Of a stretch of 64,000 nt of DNA, positions 1 to 15,517 are shown one piece after another. The notes under the pieces were generated by a model. The model was not told where the DNA came from and did not search any database. It was given only the letters and a program-made list of their open reading frames with translations. The DNA is from Phellopilus nigrolimitatus. Its lineage: Eukaryota > Basidiomycota > Agaricomycetes > Hymenochaetales > Hymenochaetaceae. How positions within the stretch are numbered: position 1 is the stretch's first letter; each line of letters begins with the position of its first letter. The position numbers and the translations under genes were made by a program. The DNA lies in assembly GCA_021029095.1 (NCBI GenBank), contig JAJOHG010000019.1, positions 434,001 to 498,000 of the forward strand, given 5' to 3'.

Positions 1-1576
1 TGATCACAGGCGCCGAAGAGAATGTATCAGCAAAGTCGGTAACAGTACAGAAGGAAAGAAAAACGAGAATACAACCAAGGGGTGTAAGTTGGTAGAATCT
101 AAAGACATCCGCCGCAACATGAAAATGAGACCGATTGCGGGCAAACATTGGCGAGTCTCCAAGATTCGAGGCCGATAACATGTCGTGTGTGCTGAATACA
201 ACTACCCGCGGCACCAAACAAGTACTCTAAAATTGAGAAGGGACATAGGGAGATGTTGCCCATCGTGCCACTAACTTGCTGCGGAGGTCGACAATGGAGA
301 GAATTCTCGTTCATTAGGCAGTCAGAGCAGCGGAGTTCGAAACTGAGCACGTGAGAAACGTCTTGTTGTGGAAAGCACAAGTTCCAGCGACCGGTCATAA
401 ATTGTAGGACGACTTAAATTTACATTTCCCGTGCGCGTAGTTCGTCGTGCGCAGTACATACACCGGATTATTTCTGTTTAACATTTTTCTTGTTTGCGAC
501 TGTGTAAGTTACAATCGGAATTCAGACAAGTTGCGACATACTGTAAGTTTAAAGCCACCATCGATCGCGCACAACTCTTTACAATTTCGCGTGATATGAT
601 CCGTTTTCAGAAAAGTGTTTTTTCATCGGAGCTGTTTGAGAAGTTACCTCGCAACTAGTGAAAGTCATATGGCTGCTAAACTCGACCTGGTATTCGGTAA
701 AATGAAGCCTGATGGAAGGAATGAGTCGAAAGAAATGCCGATATCGGAAACGCCTATCACAAACGTCCGTTAGCGAATCAAATGAGACTGTACTTAGGTA
801 GACACATTTAATTCAGAGAGAAAAACAATGGTCCTCACAAGCAATGGTCTCCCATTTTCACTCAGCCATCTTACAGCTTTTTTGATAAGGCGCTATATAA
901 GTCGATGAGTATGGTTCGAGGTACTAAATCACTGAGTTGCATAGATTGATAGTGGCCGTCTGGATGTGAATACCGCTGGTGGTCTGTCCACCGGTAAAGG
1001 GACAATAGCACTTGAATATGCGTGCAGTCGAACTCTACGCTGACTATATCTTGCTGTTTGCTATCCATTTGCTCGACGGCAGAAGTTAACGCAACCAGAC
1101 GATTCTATACAGATGCCGCCAAAGAATACATTGCTAAAGTCAAGGAGCGCTACGGGAGCGTGTCTCTTCAGTTCTGCGTAGAGACGACTCGAAAACTCGT
1201 CCATGATGGTGGGCGTCAACACGGTTATAGGCACGTCCAGATCGGCAATCCTTATTTGTCACGCTCTAAAGCCCAGCCACATTTTGTAACTACGCCCACT
1301 ACTTATGGATTACATATTAAAACAAGTAACAATCTACTAATACTACCATACGCTGTCAGCTTTAGAAATGTCGCACGAGATGGAATCCAGCGAAGGTTAC
1401 AAAGTCCATATGTGTATCCGCCATAACTCCGGAAATTCCTGGAATTTGCCGTGTATCTGAGGGTAATTAAAGACAGTTAGCAAAGGAATAAACATAGAAA
1501 CTCCAGACCAAAGCTCACTTTCATCTGCTGCCACAGAAAGGCTAGGTCATCCGCAGTGACGTGACGACTCGTTCAT
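1..1576. other. No convincing gene; contains one repeat copy
   Basis: No reading frame here shows a recognisable domain or a believable exon chain. The longest plus-strand frame (1022-1426) overlaps the dispersed repeat at 800-1115 and has no family resemblance that I can see. The rest looks like ordinary intergenic DNA. Confidence 0.5.
800..1115 (+). repeat. Direct repeat, copy A (left of the F-box gene)
   Basis: This stretch aligns in the same orientation with about 3130-3495. Shared blocks include the opening ATTCAGAGAGAAA and CAATGGT motifs, then GTCGA(T/C)GAGTATG, GGACAATA, and an ending with AGAAGT(T/C)AA followed by ACAGATGCC. Substitutions and small indels are scattered throughout, so the pair is old. 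No open frame is conserved between the copies. Confidence 0.8.
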
Positions 1577-2755
1577 CTAATAACAGTATAGCTTGATGTT
1601 CCGTGTGGCGCACACCTCATATAAACGTTTCAGGGAAGCCTTATTGACCTTATCTGAGGAACGAGAGTTGTACAAAAACCGAAGCGTGATACTTCGGAGC
1701 ATTGGAAGACGGCACACATCGCTTTTTGTTCCTGAGACCTCGAGACCAGACACAAGTGCCTGCGGCACCTCAATATGGTCAGTTGGCAGGATGATGTATT
1801 CAAGAACTTCGAGCGCTGGGAGTTCCAGTAAGGTCGCTGGGCGCATACACCCCGTTTCCAATTTGAGGACCTTCAAAGAGGGAAGGATGGAGAAAGCGAT
1901 AGCGATAGATCGATCCGGTTCGGCGATTTTAGAACCGTATGATACATCGAGGAGGACACTTTCGAGACATGAGGCCCAGGCTGCGAGACAGCGGAGCAGG
2001 GCGACGCGCGCTTGCTCGGTGTCTTCAATATCCGCGATAAATGCTTCGAGACGCCTTCCAGTGATGATTTGAAGTGCATCCATGTCTCTTTCATTAAGAG
2101 ATGCGCTTGAAATAAAGTATCTGCGGAGTTGCGGGCAGAGAACACCGCTTGGTGCCGGAAATGGTTCACTGTAGCCAGATCCACATAACGTATCTCCGCC
2201 GAAAGACACAATTTCGAGTCGAGGCCAGTGCGCCATCATCCCAATGAGCTCAACCGTGTCACAGAAAAAATCATTCTGGCCACCTTCCCGGCTATATTTT
2301 GAGATTCTGAGCGAAATAAGATTCTTCTTTCCCGTAAGTTCTTCTTTCAGCTCGTCCCGCAAATCTTTGCTGAATCCATTGATACGTATGTGCGCGAGTT
2401 TCGGGCACATAGAAATAAGTTTGATATAGAATCCAGTGAGGATCCGGTCATCACGAAAATAGGAAGTCGCAAGAGACAGTTCATGGACGAGCGCGGCAAG
2501 GCGAGGATTTTCGAGCGTTTCTATTAACTTCCGTGCGATCCGTTTACCAGTATTCACCATGAACCAGCCGCGATTCTTCGTGTACATGGATGTGTCTTCG
2601 CCAATTGAAATGGACCGATATAGTCTACGCTCGGCAACAGGGTACCAGGTACGACAGACGCGGAGAAGCGGGAAGAGCATTGCTTCCGGCTGTCGCGGAG
2701 ACTCGAAGGCAACGAGCTCGAAAATTGTGTCCAGAACCTCAGGAGGCAAGGCCAT
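1577..2755 (-). CDS. F-box domain protein
   Basis: A single uninterrupted frame of 392 residues on the minus strand. Residues about 1-50 read as an F-box: MALPPEVLDTIFELVAF, then LLRVCRTWYPVAERRLYRSI, the usual LP.E.L..IF...V..W...A pattern of basidiomycete F-box proteins. F-box proteins dock to Skp1 in SCF ubiquitin ligases and bind substrates through the C-terminal part. Here that part is leucine-rich and irregular, with no clear LRR or WD40 repeats. Lack of introns is common in these expanded families. Two diverged direct repeats flank the gene, which suggests it lies in a region that has been duplicated. The substrate cannot be predicted. Confidence 0.8.
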   Translation of the reverse strand: MALPPEVLDTIFELVAFESPRQPEAMLFPLLRVCRTWYPVAERRLYRSISIGEDTSMYTKNRGWFMVNTGKRIARKLIETLENPRLAALVHELSLATSYFRDDRILTGFYIKLISMCPKLAHIRINGFSKDLRDELKEELTGKKNLISLRISKYSREGGQNDFFCDTVELIGMMAHWPRLEIVSFGGDTLCGSGYSEPFPAPSGVLCPQLRRYFISSASLNERDMDALQIITGRRLEAFIADIEDTEQARVALLRCLAAWASCLESVLLDVSYGSKIAEPDRSIAIAFSILPSLKVLKLETGCMRPATLLELPALEVLEYIILPTDHIEVPQALVSGLEVSGTKSDVCRLPMLRSITLRFLYNSRSSDKVNKASLKRLYEVCATRNIKLYCY

Positions 2756-3127
2756 CGTCGGTGAATTGTCGTCTCTGAATTGGACAATTGTTGACAGCTG
2801 GCAGAGTCGCGATGGTATCTGTAAATTTTGTCAGGATTTACAAGTAAGTAACTGAGATTTCGACCAACCAAAGCTCTTGAGACGGTCAGGGGTTGCGAAA
2901 CCAGTGTCGTGAGTTGAGAAGAGTTGAAAAGCCACCACAACACGATTCAACTCGCGACCAGCGGATGGAACGTGACGCACCCGAAAGCGGCAAGATTCTC
3001 GCGTGGTTTTCAGCCACCGTCGTGGCTGGCGGCTGAACTCGCTCTAGCGTTGGAAACTTGCTGAAATAAATGCTGGTCCTTGATGCACTTATTACATGCG
3101 TTTTTCATCGAAGCGAGTGAGGTCGTA

Positions 3128-3495
3128 TTTAGCCAGATACATTAAATTCAGAGAGAAACACAATGGTTCACACAAACAATGGTCTCCCTCCTTCACATGG
3201 CCGTCTGAGGACTAACAATGCATTTTCGCATTTATAAGTCGACGAGTATGAATTGGAGTACTGAATCACTGGAAGGATGCAGATTAATAGGTCCCGCCTG
3301 AGCTCGAATATCGTAAATGCGTGGGAGGTGCCTGTCCATCGGTAGAGGGACAATAAAACAAGGAGACTAGACCTTCCCTTTGGACTTGCATGTAGTCGAA
3401 TTATACAATGACCACATCTTGCGGTTTGCTATACGTTTCTCCAACGCCAGAAGTCAAGGCACAACAACCGATTCCATACAGATGCCACTCATGTT
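3128..3495 (+). repeat. Direct repeat, copy B (right of the F-box gene)
   Basis: Same-strand relative of 800-1115, about 2.33 kb away, on the other side of the F-box gene. It carries a small insertion around 3355-3385 that copy A lacks. The remaining gap up to 3826 holds no gene that I can support, apart from a short tandem pair of the motif TCGTGAAACCTACCA at about 3787-3818. Confidence 0.8.
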
Positions 3496-3826
3496 AACGC
3501 TAGCAGATCGTCTCCCGGGTCAAAAGACAACAAAATAAAGAAATCAACAGTTCTTGAATTGCGCGTACGAAAAGACAACTAGCAGAGCAACTTATGAGCC
3601 AATTTCAAAGCTGATTTAGGTTCTGAGACGAAAGGGGGATTTCATATTACAACAGACGATGAATTCAAGTAAAAAGATAGGACGAAAAACGACGAACACA
3701 GATCTTTACTTACCGAGTCAGTGACTCCGGGCTGTACAACATTTGACTGATCGCAATCAACATTGGCGCCTAGTGCACGTTGATTTCGTGAAACCTACCA
3801 GATCTCGTGAAACCTACCAAGACATT

Positions 3827-5460
3827 CTAAACCGCCTGCTCGCAGTTCTTAGCCTCATGATCAAAAGAGATCAAATCTATCTCCTCCGCGACATCCTTCT
3901 CCCCCTTTTCCGCAGATCCGACGGTTTCCGGAGGCTCGCTAGCAGACGGAATAGCATTCCAGTCCTCCTCATACCTCCAAAGTTTGCGCAATTCGCCCCT
4001 CGCCGTAGCCAGCAACAGAATGGTAATGCCCATTGCAGGAAAAGCGATGTAAAGCAAGTAGGCACCTACGTTCTCGACCCTGCACTTGATAACTCCACCG
4101 GTGGACAGCAGAGCAACAATTACATATGCGAAGATATAAACGTCGATCGCAGCAGTGAAATATGGTGTTGGGAAGGTTTCATTGGCATCGCCGTGCTTCC
4201 CGTACCGGATGTAGAAACCGACGGGCTTCTTGCTAACAAGCGGCTTGAAGTCGGCTGGAAGCGCGTTGGCGTAGTCGAAACGATAGCACATCGACAGTAT
4301 GTTGAAGGAAGAGGCGGACCAAAAGGTAGACATGAAAATGCTATTCCAGTCCACAAGAACATTGTCGTCGACGTCAACTCCGAATACGCTGATTGGCAAA
4401 CTGACATTCTCGACGAAGATCATTGTAAGTCCTATCCCCGAGGTCATTACAGTCTATACGCAACATCAGTACGAAGTGTGACTGGTGTAAAGTAATGACG
4501 AACCAGTATAAGTGCAACAACGATATGTGCTTTAAATTTGGCGCGTGTAGGGACAACATTCTGACCAAAGAAGAACTGGAGGAATGCCGTGTTCACGACG
4601 AAAACTGCCGAAGACAAGCCAAACCAAAACGCGCAGAAAGCGCAGATTGTGCTCCAGACAGCTATAAAGATCATGCGAGTCTTAGTTCGACCCTCCGCGA
4701 ATTTCATCACTACGGCAGGTTCTGAAATACAATCCAGTAAATAACACGGAAGCCTAGAGTAGCGACCAAGGGAGAAACTCACTTCCTTCCACATTACGAA
4801 CGACCGTACGGACAAAATATCCATCGAGAGTCGCCGTTGCCTTTTAATTCACAAGCGCAAGTCAGCATATGCTTGATGATTGTGACTCGCTCCCGGTGAT
4901 AAGGTTCGAATTCTGATAAAACTTACAATAGCAATTAGGATAGTCACCGGAACAAATAGTGTACCAAGGTAGAAAAACTTCAACGTCGTGGCGTCCAATA
5001 TGAAGACTTTCGGCACCAAAAGCACGGACATGAAAAAGGTGCACAGGATAACCACGCCGATAACTTTCTTCCACAGTGCGGATTTACGAACACGCTCCTT
5101 CTGCTGAAGGGCGTCAGCGTCGCTCTCGCCTGCCTCTGCAGGCCTCGAACATGGAATTCGTTGGATGGCTTGCCACATCTACGAAACAGACACTACTGAT
5201 AAGCATCATCATCCACAAAGACCACATGTCTAAAGACCGACCTTCAACGAGGACGCGCTCTCAATTGTAAAAATGAGCAAACTAGGCACCATGATCGGAT
5301 AATAGCTCAGCAGCCCAGCAAGAGCTCGCAACCCGAATTCTCGAGCCTGCAAAGCGAAGCCGCTCATCGTGACGGTAGCGGTAGTACTAGTAGGGGAGGT
5401 GAGGATGAACGAGCGCGCCTTTCCTACCTCCGGTTTGATCTCGGGCAGTGTGCCGTCCAT
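3827..5460 (-). CDS. Multi-exon, multi-pass membrane protein of unknown function
   Basis: The gene is assembled from minus-strand exons. Exon 1 is 5460-5242 (ATG at 5460, ending AAG before GTCGGT). Exon 2 starts at 5178 after CGTAG. Further exons lie at about 4925 inward, 4835-4780 and 4730-4500. A last long exon begins about 4453 and ends with a stop at 3827. The exon 1/2 junction is phase 0. The translation has about six to eight hydrophobic segments, for example LLSYYPIMVPSLLIFTIESA, VIGVVILCTFFMSVLLV and YLLYIAFPAMGITILLLATA. It ends in a short charged, cytosol-like tail. This resembles the many orphan multi-pass proteins of Agaricomycetes, and I do not recognise a named family. The join between about 4500 and 4453 is the least certain one. 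Confidence 0.6.
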
Positions 5461-6738
5461 GGCCGCTCACAATGATGGATATTTGGGTTTGACGGCATAT
5501 CTGTCTATTTCCGTCATTGCGTAAAATGGCGGCCGTGTCATGCCGGTGTGAGAGGTTCGAACAGTGAAGATATGCGTATGCCAAAATACATGTCATCAAG
5601 CGAAGCTATGGCTGTTAGTTAGTATTACTTAGTCGAGACGTCTCCAAAGGCCGTGTTTCTCATGGACGCCGGGACGTCCTAGAACAGAAGTCCATAAGTC
5701 CATGTTTAAAAAAATCCTGAAATGCTTCAACTCACGGGTTTTCTCCTTGCAAATCCTCTCTACAATGGCACATCACTAATTGAGACGAAGTTCAAAAAAA
5801 AAAAAAAAGTAGAAAGGAAGATAGTCGAGGATATACTTTTGATTATAATTATGGAAAAGCTTGGTATACGTTTTCGAGGGAAATATATATAACGGCGGCG
5901 ATGAAATGATGCAAGCGTTTCTGAAGCAGATCTCGATGAGAAGAGAGGCAGAAATAAACATCGTTAAAGAGTCGGCACGTCATGGCGGGGGAGTGTCGCG
6001 TTGGCAGCTCCGTAAGGGTATTTGAACATGCTAAGCAGAGATTCGCGTAGGCATCCATCGTAGACACCGTTGTTCATCGATCCTGCAATAGAGTGATCGA
6101 ATGAGAGCAGGAGTCAGGTGTGACAAATACGCGAGACGTCCAGACCACGTGCTCGTGTCATTGTCTGCGCGGCAACGGCACCCAGGCAGCCAGGCTCAAA
6201 AGGAAACGCATAACGCTCTCTGCTGAATTGGCATCGACAAGTGCACCCAGACTTATTCATTCTTTTACCGAGGACGAGGTCGTTAAGAATTTTGCTAGCG
6301 AGCCTACATCAACAAACCTATTTTCAGCTTAGCCGAGTCGACATGCATTAGAGCATTTATGCGCCCTTGTTCATGTCTTACAAATTCGAAATAGGGCGCT
6401 TAGCGGAGGTAAGCAGGCTAAGCACTTGTAAAAGTCGATATGCATCAACTCGTTGCGTACTTATGCAGTTTAACCATCCCACAACACCTTGCACAAGTCA
6501 AATAAGACATGTGAAGTAAGATTATGTTTTTGCTGATTATGTGCGGAGCTGAAGAAGGAACGTTTGAGGCAAAGTGTGTATCCCATATAATAAAACTCCA
6601 AGTGGTATCAATGTTACTTCACATGTAAACAAATACGAGTTCAGAAGAAGAAAAATGACCAATCCAAATGGGTGAAATAGACAAAAGAAACGACAATGAT
6701 CGGAACTCAACGTTGGTACCTACGTCAGTTGCTGTTAT
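5461..6738. other. Intergenic; possible short zinc-type ORF
   Basis: There is mostly no coding signal. One minus-strand frame (start 6058 or 6067, to 5849) opens MDAYANLCLACSNTL. This looks like the start of short basidiomycete proteins with paired cysteines, but I see no continuation with a second cysteine pair. An A-run lies near 5795-5808. I would not annotate a gene here without transcript data. Confidence 0.4.
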
Positions 6739-7934
6739 TCAAGGGCAGAATGTAAGCGTGTAATCCGCCGCTGAGGTCGTGTTGCACGTCCAGAGCGCCG
6801 TGTTGCTGCTCTCATCGTAAGCATACGCGTATGAATTAGGGCAGTTGCTTTTGAAGAAAGAATAATCTGTGACATTGGACGATGGGCACGTCGCTGCCGT
6901 GTTGTGTGAGCCCGTGCAACAGTTGGCGGAGTCCTCTGTGGATAAATAGTCAGATTATGAGAGAAGTCAGATTAATTTGGAAAACAGACGTACGAGGATC
7001 ACCATCGAGGTTCGCGTCGCAGGCGCTCTTGCAACCGAGGGTAGCACCAGAAGAGTCTGTAGGTCCAATAAGTGCGCTGGGACCTACATATTGAAGTTCG
7101 CAAGTATGAGTTTGGCAGCGAGGGTAAAGAAATCTCGTTACAAACAGTTAGCATCGAGGTCGACAGGGCAGCTGGCGACGGAGCACCCAGCGGTGTTGGT
7201 AATAGCCATGGGAAGATCAAACCCGTCCACGAGGGACACTAATTGAGCAAATAATACCAGTCAGTGGAAAATCGGTGCCAGGGAGAAAATTCTCATACCA
7301 TCGTACCAGTCCTGATTACCGTCACCCGAAAGGGTCCACTCTGCGACCGTCACAGGGGGAACACCCTTATGGAAAAAAAAATGCGCACAATAAGTTCCGG
7401 GTTTACAGTGAAAAAAGGAATGGACTAACCGTGCCGGTGTTTTTGTCACAGAGTAGTCCTCCGTTGCACCCTCCGGTGGCACACGACGTAGGGCCCTGTA
7501 CAGAGCTGAAGTCACAGTTGCGACGGCCCCAGATACGTCCAGCCTTCCAATCATCCGGAACGGCAAAGCTAACGGAAGAGCCCGCCGCCGCCTCCCAACT
7601 ACAAACGTCTTGCTGAGCTGTAAGATCTTCGAAGACAAAAGAGAGTTCATACCCAGTTGCTTGGTCTGGGACGCTGGTTCCAGCGTTCAAGTCCGTGAAG
7701 AGCTATTGGGCTAGAGTTAGTATACCTCTGGAAATCACAGATGGGTTCAGCAGAACTCACTGCGGGCCTATGGGAACAATAAGTAAATTTAGCATTTCTA
7801 TATACGAGCCCACGGCCTTAGAAGGGGGCGCACCAGATAGTGAAGGTACATTTGTTGGTAACTGTGAAGGTCCTAGCAGAGACTGCAGCGATGAGTGCAA
7901 AGAAAGTGGCGACGTTGGAGATTTTCAAGGCCAT
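6739..7934 (-). CDS. Thaumatin-like protein TLP1 (GH152-type fold)
   Basis: A secreted thaumatin-like protein. Family members are antifungal proteins or beta-1,3-glucanases, and in mushrooms they are linked to cell-wall remodelling. The start at 7934 gives a signal peptide (MALKISNVATFFALIAAVSA) followed by RTFTVTN. Exons run to 6739. The second coding exon is only 7 nt (GCCCGCA, 7767-7761) and completes the W-P-A motif. Landmarks in order are NCDFS, SCATGGCNGGLLCD, VTVAEWTL, VSLVDGFDLPM, GCKSACD, NCCTGSHNT and YTLTFCP. The spliced product has the 16 cysteines of the large TLP class. Glu in AEW and the Asp residues of the following loops are candidates for the acidic cleft. It is a paralogue of the three genes at 17.8-23.2 kb, but inverted and 10 kb away. 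Confidence 0.88.
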
Positions 7935-9333
7935 GATGTTGACGAGGGGATTGCGACTTGAGTTTAGAGATAGCGAACTGGAATCGGCGTCTTTTATTTC
8001 CCAAGTTTCAATATGTTTTATTCTCTCTCTTTTTTTTCAATGGGAGGAGCAGCGGGAAAGTAGAGAACATGTGCATTTTGACGTTAGCATATGTCGCTTG
8101 GATGAGATCCATGCTGTCGACTTGACACGTATAACCTCGGGACCGATAGCACTCTCAGTAAAAAGTCGCTTGGACGACGTGAAAGAAAATCAGAGCATTT
8201 AGAAGACCAATGAATTGATTATGAAGAGAAGAGCGCAGCTTTGAAATTGTATTGCTGATATCCTATGTATCTTTCAAGGAAACCGGGCGCCGCGCCATGC
8301 GTTCGCAAGACAGATAATGACAACCCTATATCGTACGTTGAAGGCAGACGACGTTCCCAGCTTTCTGCAAAAGGTAAAGAATATCAGAGAATTTGAGCGC
8401 AAGAGCGAGACCGAATCTCAAGAAAGAAAGGACTAGGACCAGCCGTCTTCAAGGGACCGAGGAACGAATTAAGAAGCGATAGTAGCACAAGTTCGAGCCA
8501 CTAGACAACGTGCTTGCGCCTGTCTGCCAGCAATTTGGGACACAAATGAGATTCATTGCGACACACAGCGTCGACAAGTTTCGTGATCTGTCCTGTTCCA
8601 GAGAAGACTGTTCAAGAGACATTGACACACATCAAAATCGAAGTCTCGCTTCAATGAGATGTGAGAAATAAAAAAGACCGAGGGCAGAAGTTCCTGGCGA
8701 CCATCTGCTTCCGTATGTTGCGGGCGAAAGCGCCCGTTCCTGCTGATTGAGTCTGATGACACTGCATTAAACATCAGTCAAGTAAATATTATGGGTAGGG
8801 GAAGCAAGAGAAGATCGAGTTCGTGAGACTCGTCCCTCCCACGGAGAGTGAATCAGACGTTTAGCCACCCATCATGACATGGACCTCGATACACATCCCA
8901 TACGCTAGAGGCCAGAGAGCGACGAATCGCCGGCTAACATATGTGTAGCGCAGCGCTGTGAACCAGCAAGAGCGTCCCGCCAGTTCAAGCCGTAGATAGC
9001 AGCCATTGCTGCTTCATTTATCGGAGAATCGCTTGGGCAGTTTTTCTCGTCAAGTTCAGACGTCTGCATTGGAAAGTAGATGGAGTATTCTTCGGCTTGA
9101 GATGCGTTGGCTCTAAACAGAGCCGCCGCGGACGTGCGGGGATGGCCACAGGAGTTTAGGGCCGGTCAATTCGTGTTTCCTGAGTGGCCGTGGTGACGGG
9201 CGCGACCAGACATCCAACGACTTCCAATCTCCTTTTTACGTGCCTCTTCTCTATCACTGGCATCGCTATATCTGAAACACTTGAAGCGACGTAGTGGAAT
9301 TCTAGGGAAATCTCGATCAAACGAGCGGGAAGA
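7935..9333. other. Intergenic between divergent TLP1 and mcm6
   Basis: About 1.4 kb between two divergently transcribed genes. No reading frame shows recognisable coding character and no repeat of the window maps here. It must contain both promoters, but I could not identify a specific element. Confidence 0.5.
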
Positions 9334-12664
<3,331 letters not shown>

Positions 12665-12933
12665 GATTTATTTCATTTCCAGTGCTTCCTGGCTCTTGCA
12701 CTTTGTTGTTTATTTAGTTTGTTTATGTATTTCTAAACGAAACGCTATTTTGTGAACTTGTGCTAGTCGGTAAGCAATTCGCAAGGAGACTATGACGCGT
12801 CAGCGAACGCGACTTTGCTCGAGCCTGGCTTATGGTTTCGAGCTCATTACTTCACGTCCGACCACGACTGAACGCTAGGATCATCAATCCAACTTTTGTT
12901 ATCAATTACTGTCGACCTTCCTTGCGTACCACA

Positions 12934-13338
12934 ATGTCCGCGCCCACCCCTCTCCCAAATTATGTCTACAAAATCCTACCCAACACGTCTGTTTATCAGG
13001 GCACACCCATCCCCGTGCCGTCCGATTGGGAGTTTCCTCAGACGCAAATCGATCTCGACGATGGTTTCGTGCACCTCTCGACACATGCACAGCTAGCGGG
13101 CACGCTGTCGAGCTTTTTTGATGGAGACGCGACTGTGCAGCTGCTGAAAATCGATTTCAAACGTGCCAGTGCGTTCAAGGTCGTCAAATGGGAAAAAGCG
13201 AGTAACGGCGATGTATTCCCGCATCTGTACGCGCGCCTTACGGGCGATCTCGTGAATGAGTTGAAGATAGTTGCGAAGGGTGAGAGCTGGGGGCAGACGA
13301 CGAAGACGTTAGAGGAGAAAGGTTGGTTGGAAAATTAG
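12934..13338 (+). CDS. DUF952-family protein
   Basis: A short single-exon protein of 134 residues from the ATG at 12934 (MSAPTPLP). It carries the DUF952 signature in order: YVYKILP near the start, then W..P, then DLDDGFVHLSTHAQLAGTLSSFF, LLKIDF, KWE and FPHLYARL. These are the family's hallmark positions, and the length is typical. The biochemical role of DUF952 is not established; the fold is related to ADP-ribosyltransferase-like proteins. An in-frame ATG at 12832 would add 34 residues rich in Arg and Ser, which could be a mitochondrial presequence. I prefer the internal start because the domain begins directly after it. It follows mcm6 in the same direction, and an ACGCGT motif lies between them at 12795-12800. 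Confidence 0.85.
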   Translation: MSAPTPLPNYVYKILPNTSVYQGTPIPVPSDWEFPQTQIDLDDGFVHLSTHAQLAGTLSSFFDGDATVQLLKIDFKRASAFKVVKWEKASNGDVFPHLYARLTGDLVNELKIVAKGESWGQTTKTLEEKGWLEN

Positions 13339-13641
13339 TGTCAAGTACTGAAGGTAGGTCTTCTTCGGTTTCATTTTTCATTTTTCGCTTCGAAACATTA
13401 TTGACATGTCTTCCTACAGGAGGAGATAATATACTAGCGGTGTACGATAAAAAACTCTGGAATGCACGATGCTTATTCCCATCGAATGATCCTGAAGTCG
13501 CGATTCTCGTCAGCGAGTCTGGAAGTTGTTAAATGTCCAAAGAAACAAGTTCCATATACGAGTAAATGACATGCACAAAAGCAACAAAACAGTGTAAAGA
13601 TCCTACAATTGACAGCATGCGATGTAAAAGCTTCGCCCACT
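13339..13641. other. Convergent 3' intergenic gap
   Basis: Gap between the 3' ends of the DUF952 gene and the BAH gene. I see nothing coding in it. Confidence 0.5.
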
Positions 13642-15250
13642 TCATACTGCACCCCCGCAGCTCGGACACACGAACCCTTCGTCCTGCGCAAACCACGCCT
13701 CCAACCTCGAGCCAGCACCTTCACCAGGCAGACAAAGCAACCTTTCCCAATCCTCAGGTAGGGTCTCCCGGTTCTGAACGACACTTGCTACAATCTCACG
13801 CGCCCGCGCGACGAAGGGGACGTTCCCCACGACGCCGCCCGTGTCGCGTGGCAAGTTGGACCCCACCCCTTTCACCATAGGCGAGCGCGCGAGTGCGAGC
13901 AGCGGCTCTGGGATGAGCTTGTGATTGTCGAATTCGATACCCTCTTCACTCTGATTGGCGGATTTACTAGCTTTCCGTGGCCGGCCTCGTCCACGCTTGT
14001 GCGAAGGAGGTTGCGGCGCAGGTGCGTCTGTAGATGGGACCCCATCCACGTCTAAGTTGACTGGCTTCTGTGATGCTCGTACTGAAGAACTGGGCAGTGT
14101 GCGCTCGAGCTGTAGTTCCCTCGGGGCAACACCCGGAGTTGTATATATTGCTTTATTCCGCGTGCTCTTTGAATTTTGATTTTGCTCGACCCAGTTTGCT
14201 TTGCGCAGACACGAGACATGATATGACTTGCAGCATTTGTCTCGAGGACAATGGTGCATAATCGATGAGGTATCGGGGTTGTATAAAACACCGCAGAAAC
14301 ACGTAGCTACTGGTTTTGGCTGTTTGAGATGGAGGTTAGGCTGGCGGGTCAGAGGGGTGAAATTCATTTACAGTGATTTCGCGAGATTCATGATCATATC
14401 GATAGCGATAGTAAAATGTTTCGTCGCCGATAGTCGCTTGCTTAATATTTGACTCGGCATATTCAAGAACTTCAACTAGTCCTAAATATAGAGTTGAGTG
14501 AGTCAGCTACTTTGGGTGTACTTAAAGACATAGAACTCATTGCCTTGAAAACATGATGAGTGAACATAGTCATACATGTTAGAGAGAAATCTCTCCATTT
14601 TCCCATGGTTTTTATAATCACTGGACAAAGGGAATGGTGGTGCATAAAGCAGAAAGATAAGTAGATAGCTGGAGCACACTGAACATCTGTTAGGACTTGT
14701 ACTGACAAGGCTTTCTTCTGTTCTGAAACTTCTTGGGCTGACCATAACCATTGGACTTTCACCCAGACCTAGCCAGTCAGTAAGAATAAGAGCCAAACCA
14801 TTGAATATCTTGTTTATGACAGACCTCAGATGGGTCGTCATCCCGGGAACGTATGTCTTTGATTTTTCCTACCCAATATTCATGATGATCTAACGGATCA
14901 TCCGGCTGTAAACCTTCGGGTAATATAATGGTACTGAAGAAAGCACATTAAAGCTCATTCTCTGTATGTTATAAATAGACAACAAAGTACTCACTAATAG
15001 TTCATAGTAAAAGTATGCGGTTGATCATCTTGATCTTTGACTATGAAAATGGAACATGATTACCGTAGAACAGGTATTACTCTTACTTCCAGAGCAGATA
15101 TTTGAACTCACCAACAAAGGATCTATAGGATTTCATCTCTTCCCATTCCTTGGTGGTGGGACCTGCTGGATCTCCGTGTTTCGGAATGGGTCGAGACGCG
15201 GACGTTTTGTTTTTCGGCAGTGTCAAACGTGACTTTCTTCGCTTTGCCAT
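13642..15250 (-). CDS. BAH-domain and cysteine-rich zinc-finger protein
   Basis: A probable chromatin reader. Exon 1 starts at 15250 with a basic N-terminus (MAKRRKSRLTLPKNK). The BAH domain is spread over several short exons. Pieces that splice in frame include FVVKDQDDQPHTFTMNYYTI, LPEGLQPDDP, HEYWVGKIKDI, WVKVQWLWSAQEVSEQKK and MYDYVHSSCF. The last exon (about 14367-13642) has a PHD-like cysteine cluster (CFCG, HHCPRDKC, YHVSC), an AT-hook-like KRGRGRPRK and a terminal CPSCGGAV. BAH domains bind nucleosomes or partner proteins, so a nuclear role is inferred. The gene is divergent from the Yop1-like gene with a 267-bp shared promoter interval. The exon join near 14500-14400 is uncertain. 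Confidence 0.75.
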
Positions 15251-15517
15251 TTTGATCGCAAAATTCAGGACCAGTTGCCTGATAAGAACTACAGCAAAAG
15301 CCCCCAAGTAGTCTACACGCTGTCGACGAAAGCCGGAGACGAGGATTCGGAGAACAGGGATGGTAAAGTACGTATTCGTTGAGCTCAAGCAACTGTGGGA
15401 GAACAGAAGAGTAGGCACGTGCACTGGAACGTAATGCCAGATTGGCGGCACTGAGCGCTGCTGCCAACCGCTGCCATCGACTTTGTCTCCTGCTCCCATC
15501 TCCATCGTGGCAACACC

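Noticed and set aside
1022..1426. 134-residue plus-strand frame as a gene
   Set aside because: It overlaps a non-coding dispersed repeat, lacks splice context and has no recognisable motif; the matching repeat copy has no equivalent frame.
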